This document shows positions 52,289 through 60,682 of a stretch of 64,000 bases of DNA, in pieces. The stretch covers positions 3,038,001 through 3,102,000 of the forward strand of contig NZ_CP116871.1 in the NCBI RefSeq assembly GCF_031885415.1, written 5' to 3'. Both the position numbers and the translations under genes were made by a program. The number at the start of each line of letters is the position of its first letter. Within the stretch, counting starts at the first letter, position 1. The stretch is from Microbacterium forte (GTDB lineage Bacteria; Actinomycetota; Actinomycetes; Actinomycetales; Microbacteriaceae). Below the pieces are notes generated by a model, which saw nothing but the letters and a program-made list of their open reading frames with translations, did not search any database and was not told the DNA's origin.

Positions 52289-54108
52289 GCGACGAACGCC
52301 CACTCCAGACGAACACCGGAACCGTGACGCCGCCCAGCACCGAGCTGCTCGTCACGCTCGAGAACGCGGCGAAGACCCGGACGTCCACCTGGCGTCGAAT
52401 CCTGCGGGATCCTCAGGCCGTCGGGACCCTCGGCATCCTCGCCGTGATCTTCCTCCTCGGACTGCTCACGCCGTGGCTCGCGCCGCACGGTCCGAACGAC
52501 GCCGATCTCGCCATGATCAACGCGCCCGTCGGCACGCCCGGGTACCTGCTCGGCGCCGACGAGGCGGGCCGCGACATCCTGTCTCGGCTGCTCCACTCGA
52601 TCAACACGGCGGCCATCTCTGCTCTGATCGGCGCCGGCGTGGCGCTGGTCGTCGGAGTGATCGCCGGTCTCATCGGCGGGTACTTCGGCACGGTGACGAG
52701 AGCCACCACCGAGTGGCTCTTCAACCTGATCATGACGTTCCCCGGCATCCTGCTGCTGATCATCCTGATGCCGGTCACGGGTGGCGACTACCGCTTCACA
52801 ATGTTGATCTTCGGTGTGCTCCTCTCGCCGGGCATCTATCGCATCGTCCGCAACCTCGTGCTCGGGGTGAAGAACGAGCTCTACGTCGACGCGGCGCGGG
52901 TGTCGGGTCTCGGCAATCTCCGCATTCTCGGCCGCCACGTGCTCTTCGTCGTTCGCGGTCCGATCATCATCGCCGCAGCCTTCCTTGCCGGGTCCGCGAT
53001 CGCCGTGCAGTCCGGGCTCGCCTTCCTCGGCGTCGGCTCGCTGCAGATCCCCAGCTTCGGATCGATGATCTCGTCGGGCTTCCGCAACCTCTACATCGCT
53101 CCGACGCAGTTCCTCTGGCCGAGCCTCCTGCTCGGCGTGATCACGGCGTCACTCGTGCTGCTCGGCAACGCTCTGCGCGACATCCTCGAGGGCTCCATGC
53201 CGAAGCCGGCGAAGGTCGGACGCGGTCAGCGTGTGCTCGACAGCGCCGGAGAGGCGACGGCCGCGCGGACGGGGCTGCTCGAGATCAACGACCTCGCCAT
53301 CGCCTACCCGCGTCCGAGCGGAGGACTGAACGAGGTCGTGCGCGGCGTCGACCTCTCGATCGCCAGAGGGCAGGTCGTCGGACTCGTCGGGGAATCGGGC
53401 TCGGGCAAGTCGCAGACCGCCTTCGCCTCCCTCGGCGTGCTCCCCAACGAGGCGGTGATCACCCGCGGGTCCATCCGTTTCGACGGGCGTGAGCTCGTCG
53501 GTCTCACGGACGCGCAGATGCGGCCCCTCCGCGGCAAGGAGATCGCCTATATTCCGCAGGAGCCCATGTCGAACCTCGACCCCTCCTACAAGGTGGGCGC
53601 TCAACTGGTCGAGGGAGTGCGCTCGGCGCTCGGCGTGACGCGCGCCGAGGCGACCGCTCGTGTGCTCGCGCTCCTCGAGCGGGTCGGCATCGCGGATCCG
53701 AAGCGGACCTTCGACTCGTATCCGCATCAGATCTCGGGCGGCATGGCGCAGCGCGTGCTCATCGCCGGTGCGGTCGCCAGCCGACCGAAGCTCCTGATCG
53801 CCGACGAGCCGACCACGGCGCTCGATGTCACGGTCCAGGCGGAGATCCTCGATCTTCTGCGCGATCTGCAGTCGGAGCTCGATATGGCGATCCTCCTCGT
53901 CACCCACAACTTCGGCGTCGTGGCTGACCTGTGCGATCGCATCGCGGTCATGCAGAACGGCGTGATCGTCGAATCCGGCACCGCCGCGGAGGTGTTCGCC
54001 CACCCGACCCACGAGTACACGAAGATGCTGCTCGGGGCGATCCTCGACGAGAGCACGGTCCGCACGGACCCGCCCGTCGCGATCACTGAAGAAGGGACGC
54101 AGCGATGA
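52285..54108 (+). CDS. Fused ABC permease and ATPase (DppC-DppD type)
   Basis: The 607-residue protein joins two subunits that are usually separate. The first ~295 residues are a DppC-type permease ([18 protein letters not shown] near residue 85, [23 protein letters not shown] near residue 205). After a basic linker (about 295-330), an ATPase follows with Walker [10 protein letters not shown] near residue 370, [16 protein letters not shown], signature [17 protein letters not shown] and [15 protein letters not shown] start overlaps the permease stop. Such fusions occur in actinobacteria and fix subunit ratio. Confidence 0.9.
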   Translation: MSDERPLQTNTGTVTPPSTELLVTLENAAKTRTSTWRRILRDPQAVGTLGILAVIFLLGLLTPWLAPHGPNDADLAMINAPVGTPGYLLGADEAGRDILSRLLHSINTAAISALIGAGVALVVGVIAGLIGGYFGTVTRATTEWLFNLIMTFPGILLLIILMPVTGGDYRFTMLIFGVLLSPGIYRIVRNLVLGVKNELYVDAARVSGLGNLRILGRHVLFVVRGPIIIAAAFLAGSAIAVQSGLAFLGVGSLQIPSFGSMISSGFRNLYIAPTQFLWPSLLLGVITASLVLLGNALRDILEGSMPKPAKVGRGQRVLDSAGEATAARTGLLEINDLAIAYPRPSGGLNEVVRGVDLSIARGQVVGLVGESGSGKSQTAFASLGVLPNEAVITRGSIRFDGRELVGLTDAQMRPLRGKEIAYIPQEPMSNLDPSYKVGAQLVEGVRSALGVTRAEATARVLALLERVGIADPKRTFDSYPHQISGGMAQRVLIAGAVASRPKLLIADEPTTALDVTVQAEILDLLRDLQSELDMAILLVTHNFGVVADLCDRIAVMQNGVIVESGTAAEVFAHPTHEYTKMLLGAILDESTVRTDPPVAITEEGTQR

Positions 54109-54929
54109 GTCTTCTCGAGGTCGATGAGCTTCGCGTGTCGTTCCCCGGCAAGGGGTGGCGGAAGAAGCCGGTGGAGGTGCTGCACGGCGTCTCGCTGAGT
54201 GTGGCGCCCGGCGAGACGCTGGGGCTGGTGGGGGAATCCGGATCCGGCAAGACCACCATCGGTCGCGCGGTGCTGGGGCTGGTGACGCCATCCGGAGGCG
54301 ACATCCGCTTCGACGGGACATCCATCGCACGGATCTCGGCGCGCGATCGACGCCGGCTGTCGCGAGACATCCAGGTCGTCTTCCAGGATCCGTACACCTC
54401 GCTGAATCCCTCGATGACGGTGGGCGACATCCTCGCGGAACCGCTCGTCATCCAGGGGGCGACCGCCAAGGACGCGCGCTCGCGCGTCAGAACGCTGCTC
54501 GACCAGGTCGGATTGCCCTCGGATGCGATCGAGCGGCTGCCCCGGGAGTTCTCGGGCGGTCAGCGCCAGCGTGTCGCCATCGCGCGTGCGCTCGCCCCCG
54601 AGCCTCGCCTCATCGTGTGCGACGAGCCGGTGTCGGCGCTCGACCTGTCGACGCAGGCCCGAGTGCTCGATCTGTTCGTCGAGATCCAGCGGGCGACGGG
54701 GGTGGCCTATCTCTTCGTCTCGCACGACCTCTCGGTCGTCAGGCACATCAGCCATCGCGTGGCCGTGCTGTACCGCGGCGACCTCGTCGAGACGGGATCA
54801 GCCGAGCATGTGACGTCGAGCCCCGACCACCCGTACACCCAGAAGCTGCTCCTGGCGGCTCCGGTCGCCGACCCCGCCAGGCAGCGCGAGCGGAGGCTCG
54901 AGCGTCGCCGCCTCATGGAGGCGTCATGA
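54105..54929 (+). CDS. ABC transporter ATPase (DppF type)
   Basis: The 274-residue ATPase has Walker [17 protein letters not shown] near residue 43, [17 protein letters not shown] near residue 100, signature [16 protein letters not shown] near residue 150 and [15 protein letters not shown]. The partner ATPase is fused to the permease upstream, so the transporter has one of each kind. ATGA overlap on both sides; it is followed directly by GH43. Length is slightly short of typical DppF; no C-terminal extension. Confidence 0.93.
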   Translation: MSLLEVDELRVSFPGKGWRKKPVEVLHGVSLSVAPGETLGLVGESGSGKTTIGRAVLGLVTPSGGDIRFDGTSIARISARDRRRLSRDIQVVFQDPYTSLNPSMTVGDILAEPLVIQGATAKDARSRVRTLLDQVGLPSDAIERLPREFSGGQRQRVAIARALAPEPRLIVCDEPVSALDLSTQARVLDLFVEIQRATGVAYLFVSHDLSVVRHISHRVAVLYRGDLVETGSAEHVTSSPDHPYTQKLLLAAPVADPARQRERRLERRRLMEAS

Positions 54930-56392
54930 CTCAGAATCCGATCATCCCCGGCTACCACCCGGACCCCTCGATCTGCCGCGTCGGCGACGATTACTACCTC
55001 GCGAACTCGAGCTTCGAGTACTCGCCGGGCGTCCCGCTGTTCCACTCGCGCGACCTGATCTCATGGACGCAGGTCGGCAATATCCTCGATCGGCCGGAGC
55101 ATCTCGATGTGCGCCCAGGACTCGCGGGCGCCAGCGGAGGGATCTACGCTCCGACGCTGAGGCATCATGACGGCAGGTTCTGGATGATCACGACGAACAT
55201 CCACGAGGTCGGCCGCGGTCACATCCTCGTGCACGCCGAGGATCCCGCCGGCCCGTGGAGCGATCCCGTCTACGTCGCAGGGCTCATCGGCATCGATCCG
55301 GACATCGCGTGGGATGACGACGGCACGTGCTTCGTGACCTGGAGCGATGTGATGCGCGGCGGCATCTCGCAGGCCGTCATCGATCCGGTGTCGGGCGACG
55401 TCCTCTCGGAGCCGCGCCCGCTGTGGGCGGGAACCGGCGGGGCGCACGCCGAAGGGCCGCATCTGATCCGTCGGGGGGAGTGGTGGTACCTGCTCGTCGC
55501 CGAAGGTGGCACGGGCCCCGGACACATGGTGACGATCGCGCGATCCCCAAGCATCCGCGGACCCTTCGAGCCGGCGCCGACGAATCCGATCCTGACCCAC
55601 CGCAGCACGAGTGCGGCCGTGCAGTCGACAGGGCACTCCGATCTCATCGAGCTCGCCGACGGCTCCTGGGCGCTGGTGTTCCTCGCGACACGGCCGCGGG
55701 GAACATTCCCTCGCTGGCACACCAACGGCCGCGAGACGTTCCTCGCGGGAGTCGACTGGGTCGACGACTGGCCCGTCGTCGACGAGGCGCGCTACGACGT
55801 GCCGGTCTCGACGTCATCGTTCGTCGACGAGTTCAGAGGCGAGGTACTGCATCCGCGGTGGATCGCGCCGGGCACCGCACCATCGACCTTCGCCCGCACG
55901 AGCGCGGATGGTCTGCGCCTCGACCCGGGTCGGGACGCGCTCACCGCGAGCGCCGAGCGGCTGCTCGCGGTGCGCGCCGAAGACGAGTTGTGGTCGGCTC
56001 GCCTGCACGCCACGGGTGACGTGGCGCTCTCGGTCCGTATGGATGACGCGCACCAGCTGCTGGTCGAGCGCATCGGTGAAGAGGTGCGTGCGCGGATCGT
56101 CATCGGTCCGCTGAGCGACGTCGTCGCGAGTGCGACGGTGTCGGCTGACGCGGCGCTCGAGATCAGGGCTGTGGAGTTCGAGGCCGAGCGCGGCGCTCGC
56201 CGCGGGCCGGATCTGCTGCGTGCCGGGGTTGCCGCGGCAGAGGGCTTCGTCGAACTGGCGGCCCTCGACGGTCGGTATCTGTCCACCGAGGTCGCGGGGG
56301 GATTCACCGGACGGGTCATCGGGATCGAGGCGCTCGGAGAGCAGGTCGCCGTCATCCGGTTCGAGTACGAGTCGGGTGCCGCCGCGGGGTGA
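54926..56392 (+). CDS. Glycoside hydrolase family 43 (arabinofuranosidase/xylosidase-like)
   Basis: The 488-residue enzyme has a five-bladed propeller with the three GH43 catalytic acids in place: D13 in GYHPDPSICR, D124 in IGIDPDIAWDDDG, and E176 in GAHAEGPHL. The second half (from about residue 300) is a beta-sandwich of the kind appended to GH43_12-type alpha-L-arabinofuranosidases/beta-xylosidases. No signal peptide. It is last in the ABC operon (ATGA overlap), so its substrate probably enters through that transporter. It abuts the convergent TetR 2 gene with no gap (TGATCA). Confidence 0.9.
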   Translation: MTQNPIIPGYHPDPSICRVGDDYYLANSSFEYSPGVPLFHSRDLISWTQVGNILDRPEHLDVRPGLAGASGGIYAPTLRHHDGRFWMITTNIHEVGRGHILVHAEDPAGPWSDPVYVAGLIGIDPDIAWDDDGTCFVTWSDVMRGGISQAVIDPVSGDVLSEPRPLWAGTGGAHAEGPHLIRRGEWWYLLVAEGGTGPGHMVTIARSPSIRGPFEPAPTNPILTHRSTSAAVQSTGHSDLIELADGSWALVFLATRPRGTFPRWHTNGRETFLAGVDWVDDWPVVDEARYDVPVSTSSFVDEFRGEVLHPRWIAPGTAPSTFARTSADGLRLDPGRDALTASAERLLAVRAEDELWSARLHATGDVALSVRMDDAHQLLVERIGEEVRARIVIGPLSDVVASATVSADAALEIRAVEFEAERGARRGPDLLRAGVAAAEGFVELAALDGRYLSTEVAGGFTGRVIGIEALGEQVAVIRFEYESGAAAG

Positions 56393-57007
56393 TCAGCCCT
56401 GCGCCGTGGGCCTCAGCTCCGGCACGAAGGTCGACATGAGCGAGGCGACGCACGCATCGACGTCGATCGTCGAGCGATCGAAGAGCCACTGCGTGTGCAG
56501 GCCGTCCATGGCGGCGATGGTGATCGCTGCCAGATGCCTCGGAGGCAGGTCGGTCGACAGGCGTCCCTCGTCTCGGAGTCGCGTGAAGAGGCGGGTCATG
56601 AACGAGCGGATGTTGCGGTATCGAGTCTCGAAGTAGACGTGCGCCGGGTGGGCCGGCGCTGTGGCCTCACCGGTGAGCACGGCGCTCAGCTCCACCAGGC
56701 CGACTCGTTGATCCCGTTCGATCAATGTCGTGGCCATTCCGCGGAGGACATCGAGCGGGTCGGCGTCGGTGTCGAGCGCGGCATTCCGCGAGAGATAGTC
56801 GGCGCTGCGCTCGTCCTGCAGCTCGAGAACCGCCATGAGCAGATCCTCCTTACGCGGGAAATGATGCAGAAGTCCCGTGTGGCTGATGCCGGCGCGACGC
56901 GCGATCTCCGCCATCGATGCGCCGTGGAACCCGGATTCTCCGAAGATCGTGAGACACGCGTCGAGGATGCCTCGGCGTACGGCCGCGGTCTTGGCGTACT
57001 GCGCCAT
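56393..57007 (-). CDS. TetR family regulator 2
   Basis: The 204-residue protein has a TetR helix-turn-helix (VRRGILDACLTIFGESGFHGASMAEIARRAGISHTGLLHHFPRKEDLL) and a helical sensor part. Divergent from the GH1/MFS/SDR operon; the 99 bases between carry an A/T-rich stretch (57020-57050, AAAATAGTGAGTGCTTTC and on) that may hold its site, next to LacI-type site C. Its plan matches TetR 1, including the GLxHxxLLxHF-x-x-KE-x-LL core, so the two may be paralogues. Confidence 0.9.
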   Translation of the reverse strand: MAQYAKTAAVRRGILDACLTIFGESGFHGASMAEIARRAGISHTGLLHHFPRKEDLLMAVLELQDERSADYLSRNAALDTDADPLDVLRGMATTLIERDQRVGLVELSAVLTGEATAPAHPAHVYFETRYRNIRSFMTRLFTRLRDEGRLSTDLPPRHLAAITIAAMDGLHTQWLFDRSTIDVDACVASLMSTFVPELRPTAQG

Positions 57008-57062
57008 CAGTCCTCCTCAGATCAAAATAGTGAGTGCTTTCTAATTTTATGTTACCGTGGTG

Positions 57063-57078
57063 TGGCAATCGGTTGTCA
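57063..57078 (+). promoter_or_regulatory. LacI-type operator, site C (GH1 operon)
   Basis: TGGCAATCGGTTGTCA, identical to site B, begins 44 bases before the GH1 start. Confidence 0.75.
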
Positions 57079-57106
57079 TGATTGCTCCGATCGAGAGGAT
57101 CCCTCA

Positions 57107-58351
57107 ATGACGAACTTCCCCACCGGCTTCCTCTGGGGTGCCGCCACCGCCGGACACCAGATCGAAGGCAACAACGTCAACAGCGACTGGTGGGAGCGCG
57201 AGCTGACCATGCCCGGCATGGAACCCTCGGGTGACGCGGTCGACAGCTATCACCGGTATCGCGAGGACATCGACCTGCTCGCGGATGCGGGGCTCACGAC
57301 CTACCGGTTCAGCCTCGAGTGGTCGCGCATCGAGCCCGTCGAGGGTCGCTTCTCGCGGGCCGAGCTCGCGCACTACCGACGCGTGATCGACTACTGCTTC
57401 TCGCGTGGAGTCGTTCCCTTCGTCACCCTGCAGCACTTCACGACGCCGCGCTGGTTCGCGAACGACGGCGGGTGGACGTCGCCGAAGGCCAAGGACCGCT
57501 TCCTGAGTTTCGTGACCGAAGCCACGACGATCCTCGACGGCGTCGAGTGGGTGGCGACCATGAATGAGCCCAACATGCAGGCGGCCATCATGACGGCGAT
57601 GCGCCGCATGGCCGAGACTCAGGGCGGGCAGTGGACGAGTCCCACGGTCGAGAGCGACGCCGAGCGCGAGGGCGGCGAGGAGACGAAGCTCGAGAAGAAG
57701 CAGCACGGTGCATTCCTGCAGGACGCCGACCCCGAGATCGGCCGCGCGTTCGTCGAGATCCACCATGCTGCACGCGAGATCGTGCGCGCCCGTACGGACG
57801 CCAAGGTCGGCTGGACCATCGCGGCGGGCGCGCTCACCGCCGCCCCCGGCGGTGAGGAGAAGCTGAAGCAGATCCGCTACGGCAAGGAAGACGTCTACTG
57901 GGAGGGATCCCGGGGCGACGACTTCGTGGGCGTGCAGGCGTACTCGTCGCAGGAGGTCGATGCGGACGGTCTCGTGCCGCACCCGCCGCACCCCGACAAC
58001 ACGCTCGTCGGCACCGCTTTCCGCCCCGACTCGCTCGCCATGGCCGTGCGGCACGCATGGGAGGTCTCCGAGGGCGTCACGGTCATCGTGACCGAGAACG
58101 GCATCGCCACCGGCGATGACACCCAGCGGATCCGCTACACGGATGCCGCGCTGCGCGGCCTCGCAGACACGATCGACGAGGGCATCGACGTGCGCGGCTA
58201 CCTGCACTGGACGCTGCTGGACAACTTCGAGTGGGGTCACTGGGCTCCGACCTTCGGTCTGATCGCCGTGGACCGCGAGACGTTCGTGCGCACGCCCAAG
58301 CCGAGCCTCGGCTGGCTCGGCGAGGTCGCGAAGCGCAACGGTCTGGGCTGA
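57107..58351 (+). CDS. Beta-glucosidase, GH1
   Basis: The 414-residue TIM-barrel hydrolase has the GH1 N-terminal signature FPTGFLWGAATAGHQIEG, acid/base E154 in TMNEPN and nucleophile E330 in VIVTENGIA, and YLHWTLLDNFEWGHW near the end. The ATG at 57107 is set by the signature. It has no secretion signal. The 3' loop region around residues 175-205 (SPTVESDAEREGGEETKLEKK) is a charged insertion. A beta-glucosidase or beta-galactosidase acting on imported glycosides is likely. First gene of a GH1-MFS-SDR operon. Confidence 0.93.
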   Translation: MTNFPTGFLWGAATAGHQIEGNNVNSDWWERELTMPGMEPSGDAVDSYHRYREDIDLLADAGLTTYRFSLEWSRIEPVEGRFSRAELAHYRRVIDYCFSRGVVPFVTLQHFTTPRWFANDGGWTSPKAKDRFLSFVTEATTILDGVEWVATMNEPNMQAAIMTAMRRMAETQGGQWTSPTVESDAEREGGEETKLEKKQHGAFLQDADPEIGRAFVEIHHAAREIVRARTDAKVGWTIAAGALTAAPGGEEKLKQIRYGKEDVYWEGSRGDDFVGVQAYSSQEVDADGLVPHPPHPDNTLVGTAFRPDSLAMAVRHAWEVSEGVTVIVTENGIATGDDTQRIRYTDAALRGLADTIDEGIDVRGYLHWTLLDNFEWGHWAPTFGLIAVDRETFVRTPKPSLGWLGEVAKRNGLG

Positions 58352-58378
58352 CCGGCACCACGCACAGAGGCCGAGCAG

Positions 58379-59749
58379 ATGACCGTCGACGTCGACGATC
58401 CCCAGGGCGAGAGCGCTGCGGAGGCTGCGGGGCGCGTTCCGGAGGGCAACCTCGCGCTTCCGCAGCCACCCTCCCTGACCCCCGCGCCCGACGGCGCGGG
58501 GGCCGGGCAGGCAGCCGTCTCGGCGTGGTCGATCGTCCTGCTCGTCGCCGCGACGTTCGGGGCCGGCATGGCGATGATCGTGCCGATGGCTTACTCGCTG
58601 GCGGTGCGTCTCGACCAGTTGGCGCCCGGGCGCACCGAAGCCCTCGGCATCGTCCTGGCCCTCGGCTCGGCAGCCACTCTCGTGCTCGCCCCTCTCACCG
58701 GCATCCTCAGCGATCGTCTGCGCAGTCGCTGGGGGCGACGGCGTCCGTTCACCGTGATCGGTCTGCTGATCGGCGCGGCTTCGGTGCCCGTCATGGCCCT
58801 CGCGCCGAGTCTCGTCGTGCTCACGATCGGATGGACGCTGTCGACCGTCGGCTGGGGAACAGCGGCAGCCTCGCTCGGCAACTGGCAGGCGGACTGTCTG
58901 CCGCCGCATCAGCGCGGACGCGTATCCGGACTCACCGGTGTCACGATGCAGGTCGCGCCCGTCATCGGGATCATCCTCGTCGGATTCTTCCGCGATCAGG
59001 TGCTCGTCGTGTTCGCGCTCCCGGCCGCGATCGGTGTGGTGCTGGTGGTAGCGTTCCTCGCTGTCGTGCGCGACCCCGACAGCCGGGGGATGGTGATCGA
59101 GCGGCGGCTGACCGTCGGTGGACTGCTGCGGAGTTACGGCTTCGATCCGCGCAAAGCGCCGGACTTCGCGTGGAACTGGCTCGGACGCTTCATCTTCTTC
59201 TCCGGGCTGACCCTCACCACCAGCTTCACCGTGTTCTTCGTCGCCCAGCGCCTCGAGCTGCGCGTGCCGGATGTCGCGGGAGTGCTCGCGATCGTCTCGG
59301 CGTCGAGCATCGTCACGGCCACCCTCGGCTCCCTCGGGGGCGGATGGCTGAGCGATCGGGTGGGCAGGCGCAAGCCGTTCATCCTCACGGGTTCCGCTCT
59401 CTTCGCTGCGGGATGCAGCGTCTCGGCGTTCGCCCACGACCTGCCGACGCTCATGGTCGGCACCCTGCTGAACTCCCTCGGCATCGCCACTTTCTCGGCC
59501 GTGGCTCAGGCGCTGCTGCTCGACGTGCTCCCCGATCGCGAGCGCGAAGCGGGTCGTTACATGGCCATCGCCCTGTTCGCGCAGAAGATCCCCGGCGTCT
59601 TCGCGCCGGTGCTGGGCGGGGCGGTGCTGGCCATCGGCGCCGGCGCCGGTGCCGGCGCCGAGAACTTCACCGCGCTGTACCTCCTCGCTGCCGCGCTCGC
59701 CTTCGCCGGCGGTCTCCTCATCACCCTCTCGGTGCGCAGCGTCCGCTGA
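58379..59749 (+). CDS. MFS transporter of the GH1 operon
   Basis: The 456-residue transporter has a ~45-residue hydrophilic N-terminus and twelve helices. It has ILSDRLRSRWGRRRPFTVIGL and WLSDRVGRRKPFILTG as MFS loop motifs. It is a paralogue of the 36278 transporter, sharing YGFDPRKAPDFAWNWLGR and REAGRYMAIALFAQKIPG. A short GA-repeat (GAGAGAGAEN) lies in one loop. It follows GH1 by 27 bases and presumably imports that enzyme's substrate. Confidence 0.82.
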   Translation: MTVDVDDPQGESAAEAAGRVPEGNLALPQPPSLTPAPDGAGAGQAAVSAWSIVLLVAATFGAGMAMIVPMAYSLAVRLDQLAPGRTEALGIVLALGSAATLVLAPLTGILSDRLRSRWGRRRPFTVIGLLIGAASVPVMALAPSLVVLTIGWTLSTVGWGTAAASLGNWQADCLPPHQRGRVSGLTGVTMQVAPVIGIILVGFFRDQVLVVFALPAAIGVVLVVAFLAVVRDPDSRGMVIERRLTVGGLLRSYGFDPRKAPDFAWNWLGRFIFFSGLTLTTSFTVFFVAQRLELRVPDVAGVLAIVSASSIVTATLGSLGGGWLSDRVGRRKPFILTGSALFAAGCSVSAFAHDLPTLMVGTLLNSLGIATFSAVAQALLLDVLPDREREAGRYMAIALFAQKIPGVFAPVLGGAVLAIGAGAGAGAENFTALYLLAAALAFAGGLLITLSVRSVR

Positions 59750-59773
59750 GCATCACCCCTTCGAAACGGAGCA

Positions 59774-60604
59774 ATGATGTCCTTTCCCTTCCCCGATGTC
59801 TCGTCGACCCCCCTCGCCTCGCTGACCGATCTGACAGGACGCACCGCGCTCATCACCGGAGGCGCTCAGGGCCTCGGCCGTGCCATCGCGGATCGGCTCG
59901 CCGAGGCCGGTGCGAGCATCGTGATCGCCGACCTCGACGAGGGTCGCTCTCGCGCGGCGGCGGGCGAGATCGGCGAGCGTTTCTCGGTGCGGACGGTGGG
60001 CGTGCGAATGGATGTGACCGACTCGGCGTCGGTGTCTGCAGCGACCGACGCCGCGGCGGCTGAGGTCGGTGCCCCGGACATCTGGGTGAACAACGCCGGG
60101 ATCTTCCCCAGCCAGTCGCTGCTCGAGATGAGCGACGAGACCTGGGAGCAGGTCTTCGCGGTCAACACCCGAGGTGTGCGCAACGGCGCGCGCGAGGCGG
60201 CCCGTCGGATGCCGCAGGGTGGCGTGATCGTCAACATCGTCTCGACCGCGGGCTTCCGCGGGACTGCGCCCGGCCTGTCGGCCTACGTCTCGTCGAAGCA
60301 TGCGGTGCGGGGGCTCACGAAGCAGCTCGCCCTCGAGCTCGCCCCCCAGGGCATCCGCGTGCTCGGCGTCGCCCCCAGCTACGTGCCCACGGAGGGCAAC
60401 ATGGCGATGGCGGCCGCGGCGATCGAGCAGATGGCTGCCGCGGGCATCGATCCCGCCACCATGCCTGCGGCCATGTCGCAGAGCCTGATCGGTCGCCAGG
60501 GGACGCCCGACGACATCGCACGGGTGGTGCTGTTCTGCGCGAGCGACCTCTCGACGGTGATGACCGGCAGCACCCTTCTGGCTGATGCGGGCGAGACCAT
60601 CTGA
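59774..60604 (+). CDS. SDR family oxidoreductase
   Basis: The 276-residue Rossmann protein has TGGAQGLGRAIADRLAEAG near residue 29, NNAGIFPS near residue 105, serine in VSTAGF, YVSSKHAVRGL (Y-x-x-x-K) near residue 175, and IADLDEGR after the second strand, an acid that favours NAD. It could oxidise a sugar, a sugar acid or a hydroxyl on the aglycone; sequence does not decide. It is the last gene of the GH1 operon and its stop is directly followed by LacI-type site D. Confidence 0.9.
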   Translation: MMSFPFPDVSSTPLASLTDLTGRTALITGGAQGLGRAIADRLAEAGASIVIADLDEGRSRAAAGEIGERFSVRTVGVRMDVTDSASVSAATDAAAAEVGAPDIWVNNAGIFPSQSLLEMSDETWEQVFAVNTRGVRNGAREAARRMPQGGVIVNIVSTAGFRGTAPGLSAYVSSKHAVRGLTKQLALELAPQGIRVLGVAPSYVPTEGNMAMAAAAIEQMAAAGIDPATMPAAMSQSLIGRQGTPDDIARVVLFCASDLSTVMTGSTLLADAGETI

Positions 60605-60605
60605 C

Positions 60606-60621
60606 TGGCAATCGGTTGCCA
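60606..60621 (+). promoter_or_regulatory. LacI-type operator, site D (glucuronidase 2 operon)
   Basis: TGGCAATCGGTTGCCA, the consensus and nearly symmetric, lies 62 bases before the glucuronidase 2 start. The 50 bases from here resemble those from site B closely, including a TACTGA box at the same distance. Confidence 0.8.
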
Positions 60622-60682
60622 TTTACCTCGAACTCTGCTGTACTGAAATCAAGAACGCAAAGAAGCGCACGAAAGGCCCTTG

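Noticed and set aside
57104..59437. 777-codon minus-strand ORF opposite GH1 and MFS
   Set aside because: No motif is visible and the plus strand holds complete, motif-bearing genes.
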